Assembly (NCBI GenBank): GCA_023055505.1
Contig: JALIRH010000023.1
Coordinates: 8,066,423 to 8,130,422, forward strand
Length of the DNA stretch: 64,000 nt
Source of the DNA: Callipepla californica brunnescens
Taxonomy: Eukaryota > Chordata > Aves > Galliformes > Odontophoridae
Direction: 5' to 3'
Shown piece by piece: positions 10,400-54,600 of this stretch (its first letter is position 1; each line of letters begins with the position of its first letter). The notes beneath the pieces were generated by a model. That model did not search any database. It was not told the origin of the DNA and saw nothing but the letters and a program-made list of their open reading frames with translations. The position numbers and the translations under genes are program-made.

Positions 10400-10636
10400 G
10401 TGAGTGGTGTGGGGACACCTGGGTAGCTGTGGGTTAGGGTAGGGTGCACGAGATAAACCAGTGCGGGGCTTGGGAAGGCTTCCTGCTGAGGAATGGACTG
10501 CTGAGGACGTTCAGACGCTGGGACAGAGAGTGACTGTGAGCCTCTTCCTCTCTTGCAGTGTGACACCACCGCTGCAGCTCTGGTGAAGAACAGCTTGTCA
10601 TCTGCAGTTCTCCCAGCCCGCTGCAGCGAGAAGACC

Positions 10637-11716
10637 ATGGCTGCGGAAGAGCCATGGACATGTCCCGTCTGCGGCGATGCGCGACGGGACATTGCACGTG
10701 TGATTCCGTGCAACCACACGTTCTGTGCTGGCTGCATCCATCGGTGGGCGAGGATGAAAGACACGTGCCCACTGTGCAGGGCGGCCATGAACACCATCCA
10801 GGTCTCCGTGCGGGGAAACAAGTTCCTCGTATACATGGTGTGCCCACCCGCACTGCCAGTTCCCATCTGCTTCGGCCCCAGCGGCACCGCGGCAGCTGCT
10901 GAACACAGGGATGTGGAAGCAGAGACAGTGGGCGGCCTTCTACCGGAGCAGTGGGCAGCACTCTTCAGGGAGAGACGCGACCTCCTCTTTCCTGTGCTGC
11001 CCTGGCTGGAGGAGATGCTCTCCGTCATCCAGGGGATTCACCCCTGGCAGATCGCTATGACGGTGAGCACGATCCAGGTACTGCTCTGCCAGGTGGGCCT
11101 GGACAGGGCCGCCCTGGTGCGGCGCGCCCATAACATCCTTGGAGCCGTCGCCGCACCACTGATGGAAGGGCTCATCAATGTCATCGTGATACTGTGCGGC
11201 CCGGAGGCCCGGAGGCTGCTGGGCCTCCCAGAGCCCAACAACACCCAGCAGCAGGAGGACGGCCGCGAAGTGCCCGGCGTGGTCCATCAGCACGGGGATG
11301 GCCACGAAGAACCTGACGTGACCCAACCGCACGAGGACGGTCCCGCGGCCCCGTCCGGTCCCGCCGCGTCCCCGCAGGGCACCGCCGCCCCCAGCGCCGC
11401 TCCGTACGACGGCTCCGCGGGTCCCGAAGCGGAGGAGCTCCCCGGCACGTCCGGCGGGGCTCTGGGCGGGGGTGCCGCCGAGCTCCCCGCCGCACCCAGC
11501 CCCGCGCAGCGGGAGCGGCCCGGCGACGAGCCGGGTCCCGAGGCGGCCGGTCCCTCCGAGCAGGGACGCAGCCGCGGCCCCTCCGCTCGCGGCCGGGGCG
11601 GGAAGCGCTCGGCCGGTGGGCCCCGGCGCCCCACGAAGAGGAGGGCCGCCAGCGCCCAGCGCGCTCCTCCGCCCCGCAAGAGGCGGCCTCCCCTAGCCGC
11701 TAGCGGGGCTTATTAG
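10637..11716 (+). CDS. TOPORS-like RING-finger E3 ubiquitin ligase, copy B
   Basis: Also 359 residues, starting at the first ATG of exon 2 (exon begins 10559) in the same strong context as copy A. The C3HC4 RING is intact at C9, C12, C25, H27, C30, C33, C44, C47. Compared with copy A there are about 33 replacements in the first 207 residues and a 4-residue deletion after residue 79, but no change in the next 150 residues. An 8-bp deletion between two CCCC runs shifts the last codons, so the tail ends LAASGAY instead of RRP; the equal total length is a coincidence of two indels. Both RINGs look functional. A nuclear ubiquitin-ligase role is inferred from the family. Confidence 0.8.
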   Translation: MAAEEPWTCPVCGDARRDIARVIPCNHTFCAGCIHRWARMKDTCPLCRAAMNTIQVSVRGNKFLVYMVCPPALPVPICFGPSGTAAAAEHRDVEAETVGGLLPEQWAALFRERRDLLFPVLPWLEEMLSVIQGIHPWQIAMTVSTIQVLLCQVGLDRAALVRRAHNILGAVAAPLMEGLINVIVILCGPEARRLLGLPEPNNTQQQEDGREVPGVVHQHGDGHEEPDVTQPHEDGPAAPSGPAASPQGTAAPSAAPYDGSAGPEAEELPGTSGGALGGGAAELPAAPSPAQRERPGDEPGPEAAGPSEQGRSRGPSARGRGGKRSAGGPRRPTKRRAASAQRAPPPRKRRPPLAASGAY

Positions 11717-11723
11717 CTTTTCC

Positions 11724-11729
11724 AATAAA
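11724..11729 (+). terminator. Poly(A) signal of copy B gene
   Basis: AATAAA lies 8 bp after the stop codon, with a T-rich stretch (gggtttgtttctctcg) about 20 bp on. The 3' UTR would be only about 30 bases. The TMEM161B promoter follows within a few hundred bases on the same strand. Confidence 0.6.
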
Positions 11730-11779
11730 AGAGTGAACCGCAGCAGCACGGGTTTGTTTCTCTCGTCCTTGTTTGCAGA

Positions 11780-12395
11780 CAGTTCGCCCTTCCCGCGCAC
11801 GCGCTCCGTTTAAGGGACGCCGCATTCCCGCGCCTGCCCCGTCCCACTGTCCCACTGCGCGCCCTGTCCGTGCACGCCCTCGCGTGACGTCAGAAAGCGC
11901 GCGTTGCGCGGCTGAGGTTACTGCGCATGCGTGCCGGCGGCGCACGCGCACTGCTCGGCCCGTCCTTTTAGATGACGCTATGGTTGAGCCCGTGCCGTCC
12001 GTTTCGTTGTGGCCTACGCTATGCCTGCCTGGCCGGTAACGAGCAGCCGGGCGGCACCTCAGACCACCGGGCGTCTCAGTGCGACTTTTCCATCTTCCCT
12101 CCAGGCGGCATCTGAACACCCAGCGCGGGGTCGTCTCTGCTGCTCGGCCCGTTCTGTCCGTTAGCACTTTCGCTCAGGCGTTTGTTCGGGCAGCCCGGCA
12201 GGGTCCAGCCGCCGGCAGGGCCCTTGCGTGACCTCGGCGGTCGGCTGCCGGCGCGGGGCCTGGCGGGCGCTGGGCCGCCGCGGCGGAGCGGAGCGGGGTC
12301 GTGCCGGGCAGAGCGGGGCCGGGCGGCGGATTTATGCGCTGCGAGCGGGGCGAGGGCGGGCGGCTGGAGCGGCGGGCGGCGCCGGCTGGAGCAGC
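11780..12395 (+). promoter_or_regulatory. CpG-rich promoter and 5' UTR of TMEM161B
   Basis: GC-rich, CpG-dense stretch before the TMEM161B start codon. It holds a perfect CRE (TGACGTCA, 11885-11892) and an NRF1-like TGCGCATGCGTG at 11922-11933. There is no TATA box at a useful distance, as is usual for a housekeeping CpG-island promoter. The high CpG density continues into intron 1 to about 12640. The exact transcription start cannot be seen. In mammals this promoter also drives an antisense transcript, but nothing here shows whether that happens in birds. Confidence 0.7.
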
Positions 12396-43942
<31,547 letters not shown>

Positions 43943-46900
43943 ACAGATCAACTGATAAGTGTGAAGTCAAATTCTAGATACAAACCCAGGTACCCAAGAG
44001 GAGGTGAAGAAAAAAAAAAGAAGAAAGTTATTTATGAAGAGAAAACATATCATATTTTTTAAACTCTTCCTCTGTGTTCTCAGGGTGAATATTCTTAAAA
44101 TGCTTAAAATCACAACTGGGTTTGTTAGTTTTGTTACCCAAATGGTAGGTAACTAATTCAATTATAGTGGTGAGACTGATATTATTATGTGGCAGGCATT
44201 GGTGTGCATGTTGAAATGTTACAACTTCAGAGTATCTTGGTTTCCATAAAGAAGAAGTCGCCTTCAACACTTAAAGAATTCAGCAGTCAGTAACTGAACT
44301 GTGTGAGTAGGTACTGGTCATGCTGATGGTGGCTACCTGTTGAGTAAAATATTGAAACTGAGCCATACAATGGACAGAAAAAGGGGATTAAAAAAAGTTC
44401 TGTTGGGTAGTTTTTGATCACTTTTCACCATGAAGAATGAAATAATCCAACAGGACAAAAGCAATGCTGTATATTACAGTAAGGAAAGTTGTATAAAATT
44501 TCAATTTAACATAAGATAAATGTATGGACCTGGCAGGTATTGCTGCCTAAATATTATGCAGGAATGCTTGCGCAGTGAAAGGGGAGTTATGAAAAAAACC
44601 TATATATATAAATATATATATATAATTTTAGTCCCTAAGTCATTTTGAAGTAATGGCCATCTGTATTGGTGCTAATATTGATCCACAGATTCCATTCGGA
44701 TCTTTTAAAATTTTTCTTTTTAGATAATAGATAAATTCCATTGAATTCACAAAATAATAGAATAGAATAGACTAGTGATGCCAATCAAACATTTCAAAAC
44801 AATACAGTTTAATCCTGCTGACTGAGAGTGTATGTATCTGTGATGTACATATATATATTATATATGAAATATATAATATATATGAAGTTTTAAAGTATGG
44901 AATCTTTATTTTAAATTACTGAATGTATATTACAGGGCCATGGGAGAGGGATATATATGTATCTAGTAATTTCAAGAACCCATTTGAAATGAAAATTAAA
45001 TTTTTTTGAAAGTTCAGTTGAAAGGGCTATTTGTTTTTGGTGCCTCTACAAAGGTACTTAGCTATACTAAAGAACTTAACGCTGTTCCACAAGAAGAGTT
45101 CTGCTTCATCTCTTAGTCTTGAAATTTCTGCTGTGTCGGATCATTTCCTTTAACCAGTCTAACTTTGTGTTAACTTGGCCATTCAGTAACAGCTAGTATC
45201 ACTCGGCTTCAGGAATAAATTTTCTGTGTAGTAAAACAGTTGTTGTAAGGAGGAGCAGGCTCACAACTTCTGCTTAATTGGAGGGATAGAGCCTACATAT
45301 CAAGCCTTTGTGAAACTATGAATGTTTTGGATGTTTTGTGTAATGGGATAACAGGAATGACAAGTCATATGCAGTATATTTTTTTTTAATGTTAATATTA
45401 CACTGTGCAGAGTTCAGTGCTTTTTTGACTAATACTGGCTTTTTTTACGTTACTGTTCTTTCTTTTGCTGACTTTGTGTACAACTTTAGTATATAATAAG
45501 CATTTAAAAATGAAACAGCTTAAGAAATATTAAATATGTTGCAAACTTACCATATGGGAAAGCAAACTGTCAGTGCGTGCAGAAAATTCAGAGTCTACGT
45601 TGGTGATAAACTGTCTTGCTATGTCAGACACCTTTTAAGCATTTACTAATAGTAGGGAAAGATCTACTTACACCAGCTAATACCTACTGCATGTGTTTGG
45701 GATGTCTTGAGAACACCTTGCATGATTTGACCGGTTTCATTGCAATGTAATGTTTCAGTGCTACTGGTGGTGCAGGCTTTGTTTTTCACACCAGCTTTCT
45801 GTGACTAACGATGATAAAGACTCGTCTGTGTAAATTGGCCTAGAGTATTTTACTTCATAGATTCAGGTCTTGAAATATTCCTAGGATATGTATTTCAGAT
45901 GAATAGAATGAGAAATTGTAACAGGTCCAGTAATGCTGGATCCAGTTTTTGTTAGTTCAAGGTGTTTCATTAATATAAGAATAATGCAAGCTTTTAAGTC
46001 ATAAGTAGGTATCCAACTTTAATGTTTCAGTCACAAAAATACTAAAACAATAAAATGCAAATTGATTCTGATTGTAACTTGACCCAAAAAGCCCATGTAT
46101 GTGTATGATTGTTGCAATGGAAGGATAGGAATAATGTTCAGATACTGGAGAAGACTTCACGATAATGCCAAGTAACAGTTTCCTTTGGCATGGATGTATG
46201 TTCTTGAGAGCTCACAGGTAGAAATGAGCTATAGTTATGTAGTACTGAATTTGGCAAAGGATTGTGTGTAGGTCAGCCTCACAGAGCTTATGAGGAATCA
46301 CGCTGTCTTATGTTTCAAATATCACTCTTTTCACAGTAGAGTGTGCATTGGATGGTACTAGCATTAAGATAATACTTCTGGTTGTTGCTGTTTTGTTGAT
46401 CCACGGAAAGGGAAGGATGACCCTCTCGTCAGCTGTTTGATCTGAGTAGGAGGCAGTTCTCTTTGGTTTCATTTAACCCTTACATGAGGCTTACTAAAAA
46501 CTGTAATATAGCAATAAAAATCATTGAATTTTTAGGAGACGGTGAAATGGGAGGAAGTATTTTGCTGCAGTTATGAGTAACACACTTTTTAACTACCCAG
46601 TACGATATGCTCAAAAGTGACTTTTAAAATAAAATAGCAACCTTGATAGTTCTGACTTCCATGTATATTATGTGAACTATGTAGTATCTGCTCACTTGTT
46701 CAGGAAGCTCTTTTAAAGCAGCAGCTGGCAAATGCTTCCCCCCTGCAACACCACCCCAGGAGAGCTTTATTGGCGCTATGGGGAAAAATCAGCTTACAGA
46801 AATGGAAAAACAGGTAAAACAAGACTGAATGATGTGTAGTTTTTATTCAGGATTCTTGCTTATTTTCTTCAGTACTTACTACATTTTTGAGAGAATTCAG

Positions 46901-49900
46901 AAGGGAAGATGCCTTTGACGAAGTTCAGACCTACCTTTGTCAGTCTGGTAATGTCACTTGTTAGCCTCATGGCTTTTTTTTTTTTTCTTCTGCCCACAGC
47001 TTTTTCCTTACATTACCTACTGACCTTGTCTAGATTAGTTGATATTCGATTTTTGCTTAGTTTTGGGTTTAAATTAATTGATCATTGCAGGATTTGTTCC
47101 TTTAAATAGTTTAAATGACTCCAAAGTCCAGCTGAAATAGAAAGAGACTTACTAATAGGTTAGAAACTGTTTTTCTATTGTGATTGTCCCTTTAGACAAA
47201 GTTAGGACAGTACTAAATCCAAGTCTTCCAGCAAGATTCAGGATAGTCCAAATATAACTCTTGGGCTAGAAAAGTTGAGTAGGAAAAGGAGGTGGGACTA
47301 TAACAAGCCTGCTTTTCTACTTTGCAGGCAGTATCCTCAGGCAGCACTTGCCTTTCTTTGATAATTTGAGGTGTTAGGATTTTCCTGGTGTTAAAGGAAC
47401 TGTGGCAGTTTTTTTTCTCTTCCTGTCTTTTGCATAAGAAGCAAACATGAGAAATAAGTATTAAATCAGTACAAGAGAATATCCTTGTACAGAAAGGAAT
47501 GCTTTAGAAAGCTCATTTTCTGTGGCAATTGTTCTTTGACTTCTGCTAATCAGAAATCTGGAAGACAAGTGACTAGAAGTGTGTACTTACCTGAATTGTA
47601 AAGTCATACTCACTACGAAAAATGCCACTGAGATACATCAGCTATGCAAGTACGTAGCATAAATGTAATGTATGGATAGGTAATTAGCACAGAATTTTCA
47701 ACTTACTTCAAAGGAGCAATTAAAATTATTTTTGTTATGCTGTATTGAAGTGCAGCTAAATTCCAATAGAGAGCTAGGGTTGAATAGAAAATTAAAAAGT
47801 ATCTTATATGAAAATGTGATAAGCCTTTGTAAAGGCTCTGCAGGGAAAAATCCTTCTTTATTCTCAAAGGATTGTTTTGGATGTTGTCTTGTTTGGTTGG
47901 TTGGTTGGTTTTTTTTTTTCCAGAGTGATTTTGAGTAGTTTTGAAATGTTACGCATTGTTTTGGCATATGACACAATGTGTGCCACAGAAATTCACCCGA
48001 CAGTTAATGTTGTCCCTAACAAATAACTAGAATATTCTAATTGAAGAATTAACTTCACAGTGCAAATGGGCAGTCTTGAATGAAAACAAGGCTGGGTGTT
48101 TTCTTGGAGAAGTCTTTGTATTGTGGCTAAGCAAGTTCTGATAGGAGAAGTCAGCAGCAGGTCCCTCGTGTCATAAACCATATACGGAAGGTAAATACTT
48201 AACCATTATAAACAAGTAAGGCTGTTATTTTCAGCATCTGCATTCCAAGTCCTAAATCCCAGTTGATAGGTTAAGAGCAGCTGGTAGTTGTTCTGAAGAG
48301 CATCTAGGCAGCACCTAGCAAATGCAAGCCAATGCAGGACAGACAGACTACTGCAGAGTGATTTATGTGCACCTTTTTCTTCAGAAAGGACTGCTGTGCT
48401 TTATGGTGCTTGCAGTGCATGTCCTGAACTGATGGCATATGTGACCTTCCTTGCCAGTACTAGTCTGAAAGGTGTTCTGCTTTGTGGGAGAGAGATCATG
48501 AGGCCAAGATGTTATTCCAAATCTGTATATGCTGCACTTAACTCTTTCAAGTCTCTCACTGTGGACTGCCAGGAGAGTAATGCAACACTGGACACTTCAT
48601 GCCAGTGTATATGTACTTTTATAACTTTGATTTTAGTGTTATTTCTAATGGAAATTATTTTTAATCCTGTTACCATCAATCATATTTTAATTTTTATTAA
48701 TATCAGTGCCTGCAACTAGAAGTCAAATACTTCTACACTCAACATTTTTTAAAACTTGATTTCCAGTCTGGAGTGCTAGCAAGTATGCAGTTTTATATTG
48801 ATTTATGTAATCCATCTGTAAATATCAAACTTCTTTCACTTGCCATCAAAGCATCAATCAAGACTAAAGGAGGAAGTTCGGATTTGCAGTATTCAGCAGC
48901 ATCTTATCCTTATGACTCTGCTGTTAAAATAAGCAGACACAAAAGCACAGGCAAACAAAGAACTAGATTTTAGAAGTAGCTTTTTACAAGCTCCTTAGTA
49001 CCTTTTATTTTAATGATGTGCAAAGTATTTTTTAAAGCTTGGCTTAAAATATCTTCGTAAAGTCAACTTTTTCTCCCTTTTCCTCTCTTCGCTCTATCTG
49101 TTCACAAAGGGAACTTTGCTTCCCTTCTTCACCCTGATTTCATGAATGCGTATTTACTGTATTTTAGATTAAAAAAAAAAAATACACAAAAAAATTTACT
49201 TTGTAACTGCAGTTTGTACCTGTGTCATGATGTGCCAACAAACAGTATTTTGTTTTAGATGTCTTCAATCGTTGTCTTGTCCCGTTGTTATCTTTCTTAT
49301 GTGTTGTTAGTACATACAGTTTCCTAGGAATAATCCACGTGGGGAAATATCCTGTATAAGCAATGCTAGGGCACTTTGTGTAATGTTACAACTGTTCCAT
49401 TTATGAGACTAAATACTAATGTAAACATACTATTAAACGATTTAAGCCTAAAAATTCCTAGAAAGTAGACTTGTTACGAATTACACAGGAAGCACCCTCC
49501 AAGTTGTAAATATTTGACTTCAGTGTCTCTGTTGCTGCGTTCATGCATAAACTGTGTTGCTGTTCCGTCTTAAAGAGTCCTTTTCTGTCTTTTTAAGAGA
49601 AAAGCACATAACATTGTATGATACTGAACAAATCTGAGAACAGAGGGACTCCCCATCCACCGTTTCAGTATTTGCTGAATGGAAAACAGTCTTAAATTTC
49701 TAATATAAATTTTGGTTTCCTGTTACTGCTAAATTACTTATCAACTATGATTTTATAGTCAGAGCTTTGCAAATTATTACGATCAGCATGCTTCATATAG
49801 CGAAGGTGTTACCAAATGGATGTTGCACTATATAGACCTCTCCCAACCAGTGTTGCATTGCCTGCTGTTTTAAAAACAAATTCTCCTTTACTCTGTGCTG

Positions 49901-51630
49901 TTGGAGTTCATCAGGACTTAGAAACAGGAGAGTGCAACGCAAGTTGGAAAAGCTGAGGAGATGTTGTATTTGGGGGGATTGTTGGCACTTTATTTATTTA
50001 TTTATTATTTTAAGTCAGTGGGGATAATACTTAGGTGCAATTACTACAAATAATAAACAATCTAAAGAAATGTCATATTCTTTTTGTGCACCATAGACTA
50101 AAGTGCCTAAACGTGGGTGGTCTGTAGAAGACATGCATTAAACTTCTTCCGTGTACTTTTGTGGTCATTTTGCTAAATAACAGGTCAGTGTTTGGAAAGA
50201 AAATGCATGGACTACTAGTCCTAAAACGGGGATATGTTAAAAAAAAAAAAAAACCTCTTTCCATACAGCTTTTGGTACATTGAATGTCTGTACATTTACA
50301 GGTTATTATACACTGGAGGCAAATAAGATTTTGAAGAGATCTTTTCCATTTTTATTACTTTAGCGATATTTTGACAGCTCTGCCTAGCCCCACTGCCATA
50401 TATGCATTCAGTTTTCTTCCCTTTTTGTGATTCAAGCTTGGAAAGAACTGGCACAACTTGGAAACGGTTGACTTTAGCAAAGTTTTCTAGTGACACCCTT
50501 AATACTGCTTATGCCCTAGTTCTGCAGCTAGCTTTGACCTGGGTAAGTAGCTCTGCTTGAGATCAGAAGGACCGCAGTGAAGTTCACCACACCTGTATGG
50601 ATTTGGGCTACAAAAAGTGATGGATTGTAATATGACTGTCTGGGACTGAGCGAAGAAAAGGCTCCAGTTACATGAGTCGTTTTTTAGAGTCATTTTAGGG
50701 TAATTGAATAACAAACTCATCCCTAGCTGTCAACTACTTCCTTGCCTCTGAAAATGGTGAGCAGTGGTTATCACCTGGTCTGACTGGGGAGTCGGGGAGG
50801 AAAAACTGAGAAGCCTGCCCTTGAGTTAATTATTTCTAAATGCGAAGTGCTTGTAAGATGAGATGTTGTTATAGGTTTAAATCTACCAAAGGAAGCCTTC
50901 CTCCAAGGAAGCCTTATAAAACCATTTTGAGCTTTTAGCTCTGAGAAGTGGCTTTAGTAACCTGTGCTGTGTGTAGTACCGTGTTGGGGAACACTTGCTC
51001 CAGTAAGCGTGCTAAACATTTCCTTACACTGTGTGTAAGAAATTGTTGCTTGTTATTTTACTGTAGAGCGTTAAGAAGCTGGTTTATCTTGTTTGTTAGC
51101 GTATACCAGGCAGCATTTTTTTAATGTAAAAATAGTGCAAGTTGTTTTGTCATCCAGAAACCTGAAACCCTTAACATCAATAAATGCTGTGAGTTGAAGC
51201 AAGATTATGCTTTATTATTCCTCACGTAATTCTGGTGAAATGCTATAATTTATATTTGTTTCTATAATGCACATGTTGTTAAATTTGTTTTTTAGGTACT
51301 AGTGGTAGAACCACAGCAAATAAGAAGATCTGTGGTAACTGCTGTGTATTGACTGCCCCATCAACTTGCCTTTGTAAAGCATTGATCCGTATGAGACATT
51401 TAATGTCTACTACAGTTATGCTAATACAATATTTAGTATCCCTACATGTACTCTGCATGTTTTTGCATTTGTGCATTGTAGAAGGGTAAATTGTTTTTCA
51501 GTACTTATTGTAGGTTTAAAAACACATTATTTTATATAGTATTTCCCATATCCAAAATAGGACAATTTCTGAAGCCAAAGATCAATAAATGTTTATTGTC
51601 TATCAGTGTGGGTTTTTTCCTATTTTGTAT
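43943..51630 (+). other. TMEM161B: Probable long TMEM161B 3' UTR with several poly(A) signals
   Basis: AT-rich and free of transposons or credible frames. AATAAA occurs at 45214, 46049, 46513, 46628, 50052, 51179 and 51594. The last is followed by a G/T-rich element (cagtgtgggttttttcc), the best-formed cleavage site of the set. Lack of repeats over 7.7 kb is unlike the introns and fits a transcribed UTR, but where transcripts really end is not shown. AT dinucleotide tracts lie near 44602-44624 and 44850-44882. Confidence 0.4.
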
Positions 51631-54600
51631 AATACATCCCACTTGTTTAAATGTACAATATCTCTAGACTTGCTAGGAAACCTATGGTAACCAAACTTAC
51701 CTATTTCTATAATAGCCTAAATTACCTTCTTCAGAAATATGTCAGTTTCTTGCTTCTCTCCTCACTGGTTGGGGTGCAGCAGAATAATTTTCCCCCATCC
51801 AACCTCACTGGTGAGCATGCAGACTGTCTTAATCATGTGAATAGCTGTTTACCCATCAAGAACCACTTAGTTTTGCTAAAGACACTGTGGTCTCTTCTAA
51901 TTGTGTCATCATAACAGCACCAAGAAGCAGTAGGTCTAAAGTGATGTTTTGTAACTTTTCTGGGTTTTATAAATATTTTTGGAATATTGAACTTGGTAAT
52001 GCATGAATTTTGGTTCCATCCACGCATGCATTTCTACAAGTTAAATGAATGATTCCAAGCTGCTCAAGTGGTTCTTCAGCAGCAAAATATATACATTACC
52101 AGCAATTTTGGAAAATAGGTAACTGGAAAAATTGGAATTTGATTGGAAATAGGGAGCATGCATTTGAAAATGCACAAGGAATCTGAGCTATGAGGCCTCA
52201 TCCTGGAAGGGGCTGACACGTTGCAAAGAACAGGATGAATTAAGATCAGCGTTAGGAGGAAGGTAATGAGCTGCGGTGGGATTTGTGTGTATGTTTAGCT
52301 TGGTTTGATTTGTACAAACTAAGAACAGCATTCTTAGCTATTTAGTTTCTCCATCCAGCCTGAAGCATCAGTTTCAGCCCCTGAAACTGCAGTAGAAAAT
52401 ATGTTTTGTATAAGCACTTAATTGTTTTTATAGTCTATAATTCCAGTTCACATAATGCATTGATTCTCATATGCTGCTTGAAGTTCATTAGTGAGCACCA
52501 GTGCGGTCTAGATGGTTCTCAAGGTTTACTGTAGGCTAGGTGCTAGTGCCTTATGGAGTTTGTTGTGTTTAACCTTCAAAATGTCTTTGGCTGGATACAG
52601 AATGAGTAAATATAGGCAGTTAACTCCACGGCATCTTACCTGTGTGCACCATGACTGGGATGAGTGCTTCAGTGCTGCAGAGCACAGACTGCAGCTGTCT
52701 GGATGATCCATCCATCTGTCCTTCAAGAAAGCAAGAGTTGTGTGTGCTCTGCTTTTCCAGCTCTTTGCCCACCCTGCAGCAGAAGGTTGCTGTGGGATTC
52801 GTTGCAGCGTGTTCCTGCAGTGAAACTAAACCTGTGCTTTTGTGAGTTTGATGAAGCCCTGCTTCTGAACCCACAAGGTTCACATTGCCCAAAGCCCAAC
52901 TGATCCAAACGGACTTCAGCAAGGAAGGCAAGAAGAGCTGTCCTGTGCTGTAAAATACAAACAATGCCTTGTCTGCTGCTCACCGTAGCAGCTGAAGGAC
53001 TGCCCAGCTTTTTAAAACTCACTTTTAGCAGTATTCTCTGGTATTTTTGTGGTGCTAGCAACACACCTTCCTAGGGAATGAAAGGGCCCTCTTCTCTCCC
53101 AGACCTCATCTGTGGGCTATTTCACATTAGTTGGGTAGTAATGCATCATTCTAGCTCTGGAAGTGGGTGAGCTCTGCAATATTTCATGCTACTTGTAAGA
53201 CCTGAGTGCTCGAAGACATCACTGGAACACTGCTGAGGATCAGCATTTTGCTACCCAGGTGGTGCAGCCTTAATGGGTCTGGGGGCAGGGCTGCTTTCTT
53301 CATGGCATAAGGGGCACCAGTTCAGTTTTGTTGCTCTTGAAAGCTGAAAGGAAAACAAAACATCCTTCTTTCTGAATTATGAGTCTCACAGACTTCTTTC
53401 TACAACTCTGGACAGATAAGTAACTCATGCCTAGCCTTTCTTCCCACCTGTCAAACTTGAGCACACTTTTTCAGTGAGTGCAGAACGAGTGTGATTTAGG
53501 TTTTTATGGACGTGTAGCATGAATTGTCCTCCATTTATCATGTTAGAAGCAAACAAGTTGTTGGTTGGAGATAAATGGAGGTGCTCTTTGAGGAGCACAG
53601 ATGCCCTGTTGTTTCCTATTTACCTGTGTTTTGCTGGTAGAAGGAGTTAACTGCAAGTTTTGGTCCTGAAATTCATTTATGTTCCTCATCTAAGTCCGTA
53701 CTGGCCCTTGCCACCTTCCTGCTATCAACTCAGTCAGAAGGATGCCATAAAAAATGGGTGTTTTGGTCTGCCTGTTAAAAAACAATTGGTGGAAAAGGTG
53801 AGAACTCTCTGCAGTGTCAAGAGAATTCAGAGGCTAACAAAGCCAGAATAAAAGCTGCATGGGGGAGGGCTCTTTCATCTTAGAGCAAGGCAGGACAGGA
53901 ACCAGAATCTGGAGACGGGTGCTAGGTGAATTAGAGAGTAAACAATGCAGATGTTGCAGCCACCTGTTACATCACAACCTGAAGTGGTCAGTTCTCCACT
54001 GGGTTGTCTTCAGACATCCTCCATATGATGCTTTAGGTAAGCAAGTTATTGCTCTTCACGCAAGGATGAAATGTAAAGGGACCAGAGGACAAATGTCTGC
54101 TTTAGTTTTCTGCTAAGGATTGGGACTTTGGGAACTTCTGCTCTGGCATTGCTGTAGCTGAATGTCGCATGGCTGAGAGGGGATATGCATTTCTTTACCA
54201 CATCTGAAATTTGGACTACATGTTGCCATGTATACATTACATGCTGTCTTTCTACTAGGGTAATGAATGTCTTTGAATAGAAACCTTTTCTTGGGGATTC
54301 TTTCTAGAAGGTGCTGAATCTTCCTGCATGCCAAGAGCAGAGCAGAACGTTGCTCTTACAGCACTGGAAGTCTTCACTTGAGCTTCTTGTTCCAAGGTTC
54401 TGCATTTATGACACGGGCTTTTCAGCAAAAAAAAGAAAATACTTCTCAATACCAGGTGTCATTTGGTATTGGATAGTTCTGAATTGCTTTTCTCCTGGGC
54501 TGTTGCAAGACAAATACTTCCTGGTTTTTTATTTATGTATTTCTCTTTTCTCCTAGAACTTTGGCTCATTTATTTAGTATTTACTACTTCTTATTTCAGA

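Larger units (their letters stand above)
6990..11699 (+). repeat. Tandem segmental duplication, copy B
   Basis: Collinear with copy A from 7496 (opposite 1) to about 11699 (opposite 6237). The part from 6990 to 7495 would match sequence left of the window. Copy B lacks the solo LTR, the 210-bp block at 3201-3410 and the extra promoter unit. After the stop codons the copies diverge abruptly, though a weakly similar stretch (agac-gttcgccctt) near 6350 and 11775 suggests a remnant of older homology. Confidence 0.9.

Noticed and set aside
48396..48719. 107-residue frame downstream of TMEM161B
   Set aside because: No splice context, no family resemblance, and codon use typical of AT-rich non-coding DNA; lies in the presumed 3' UTR.
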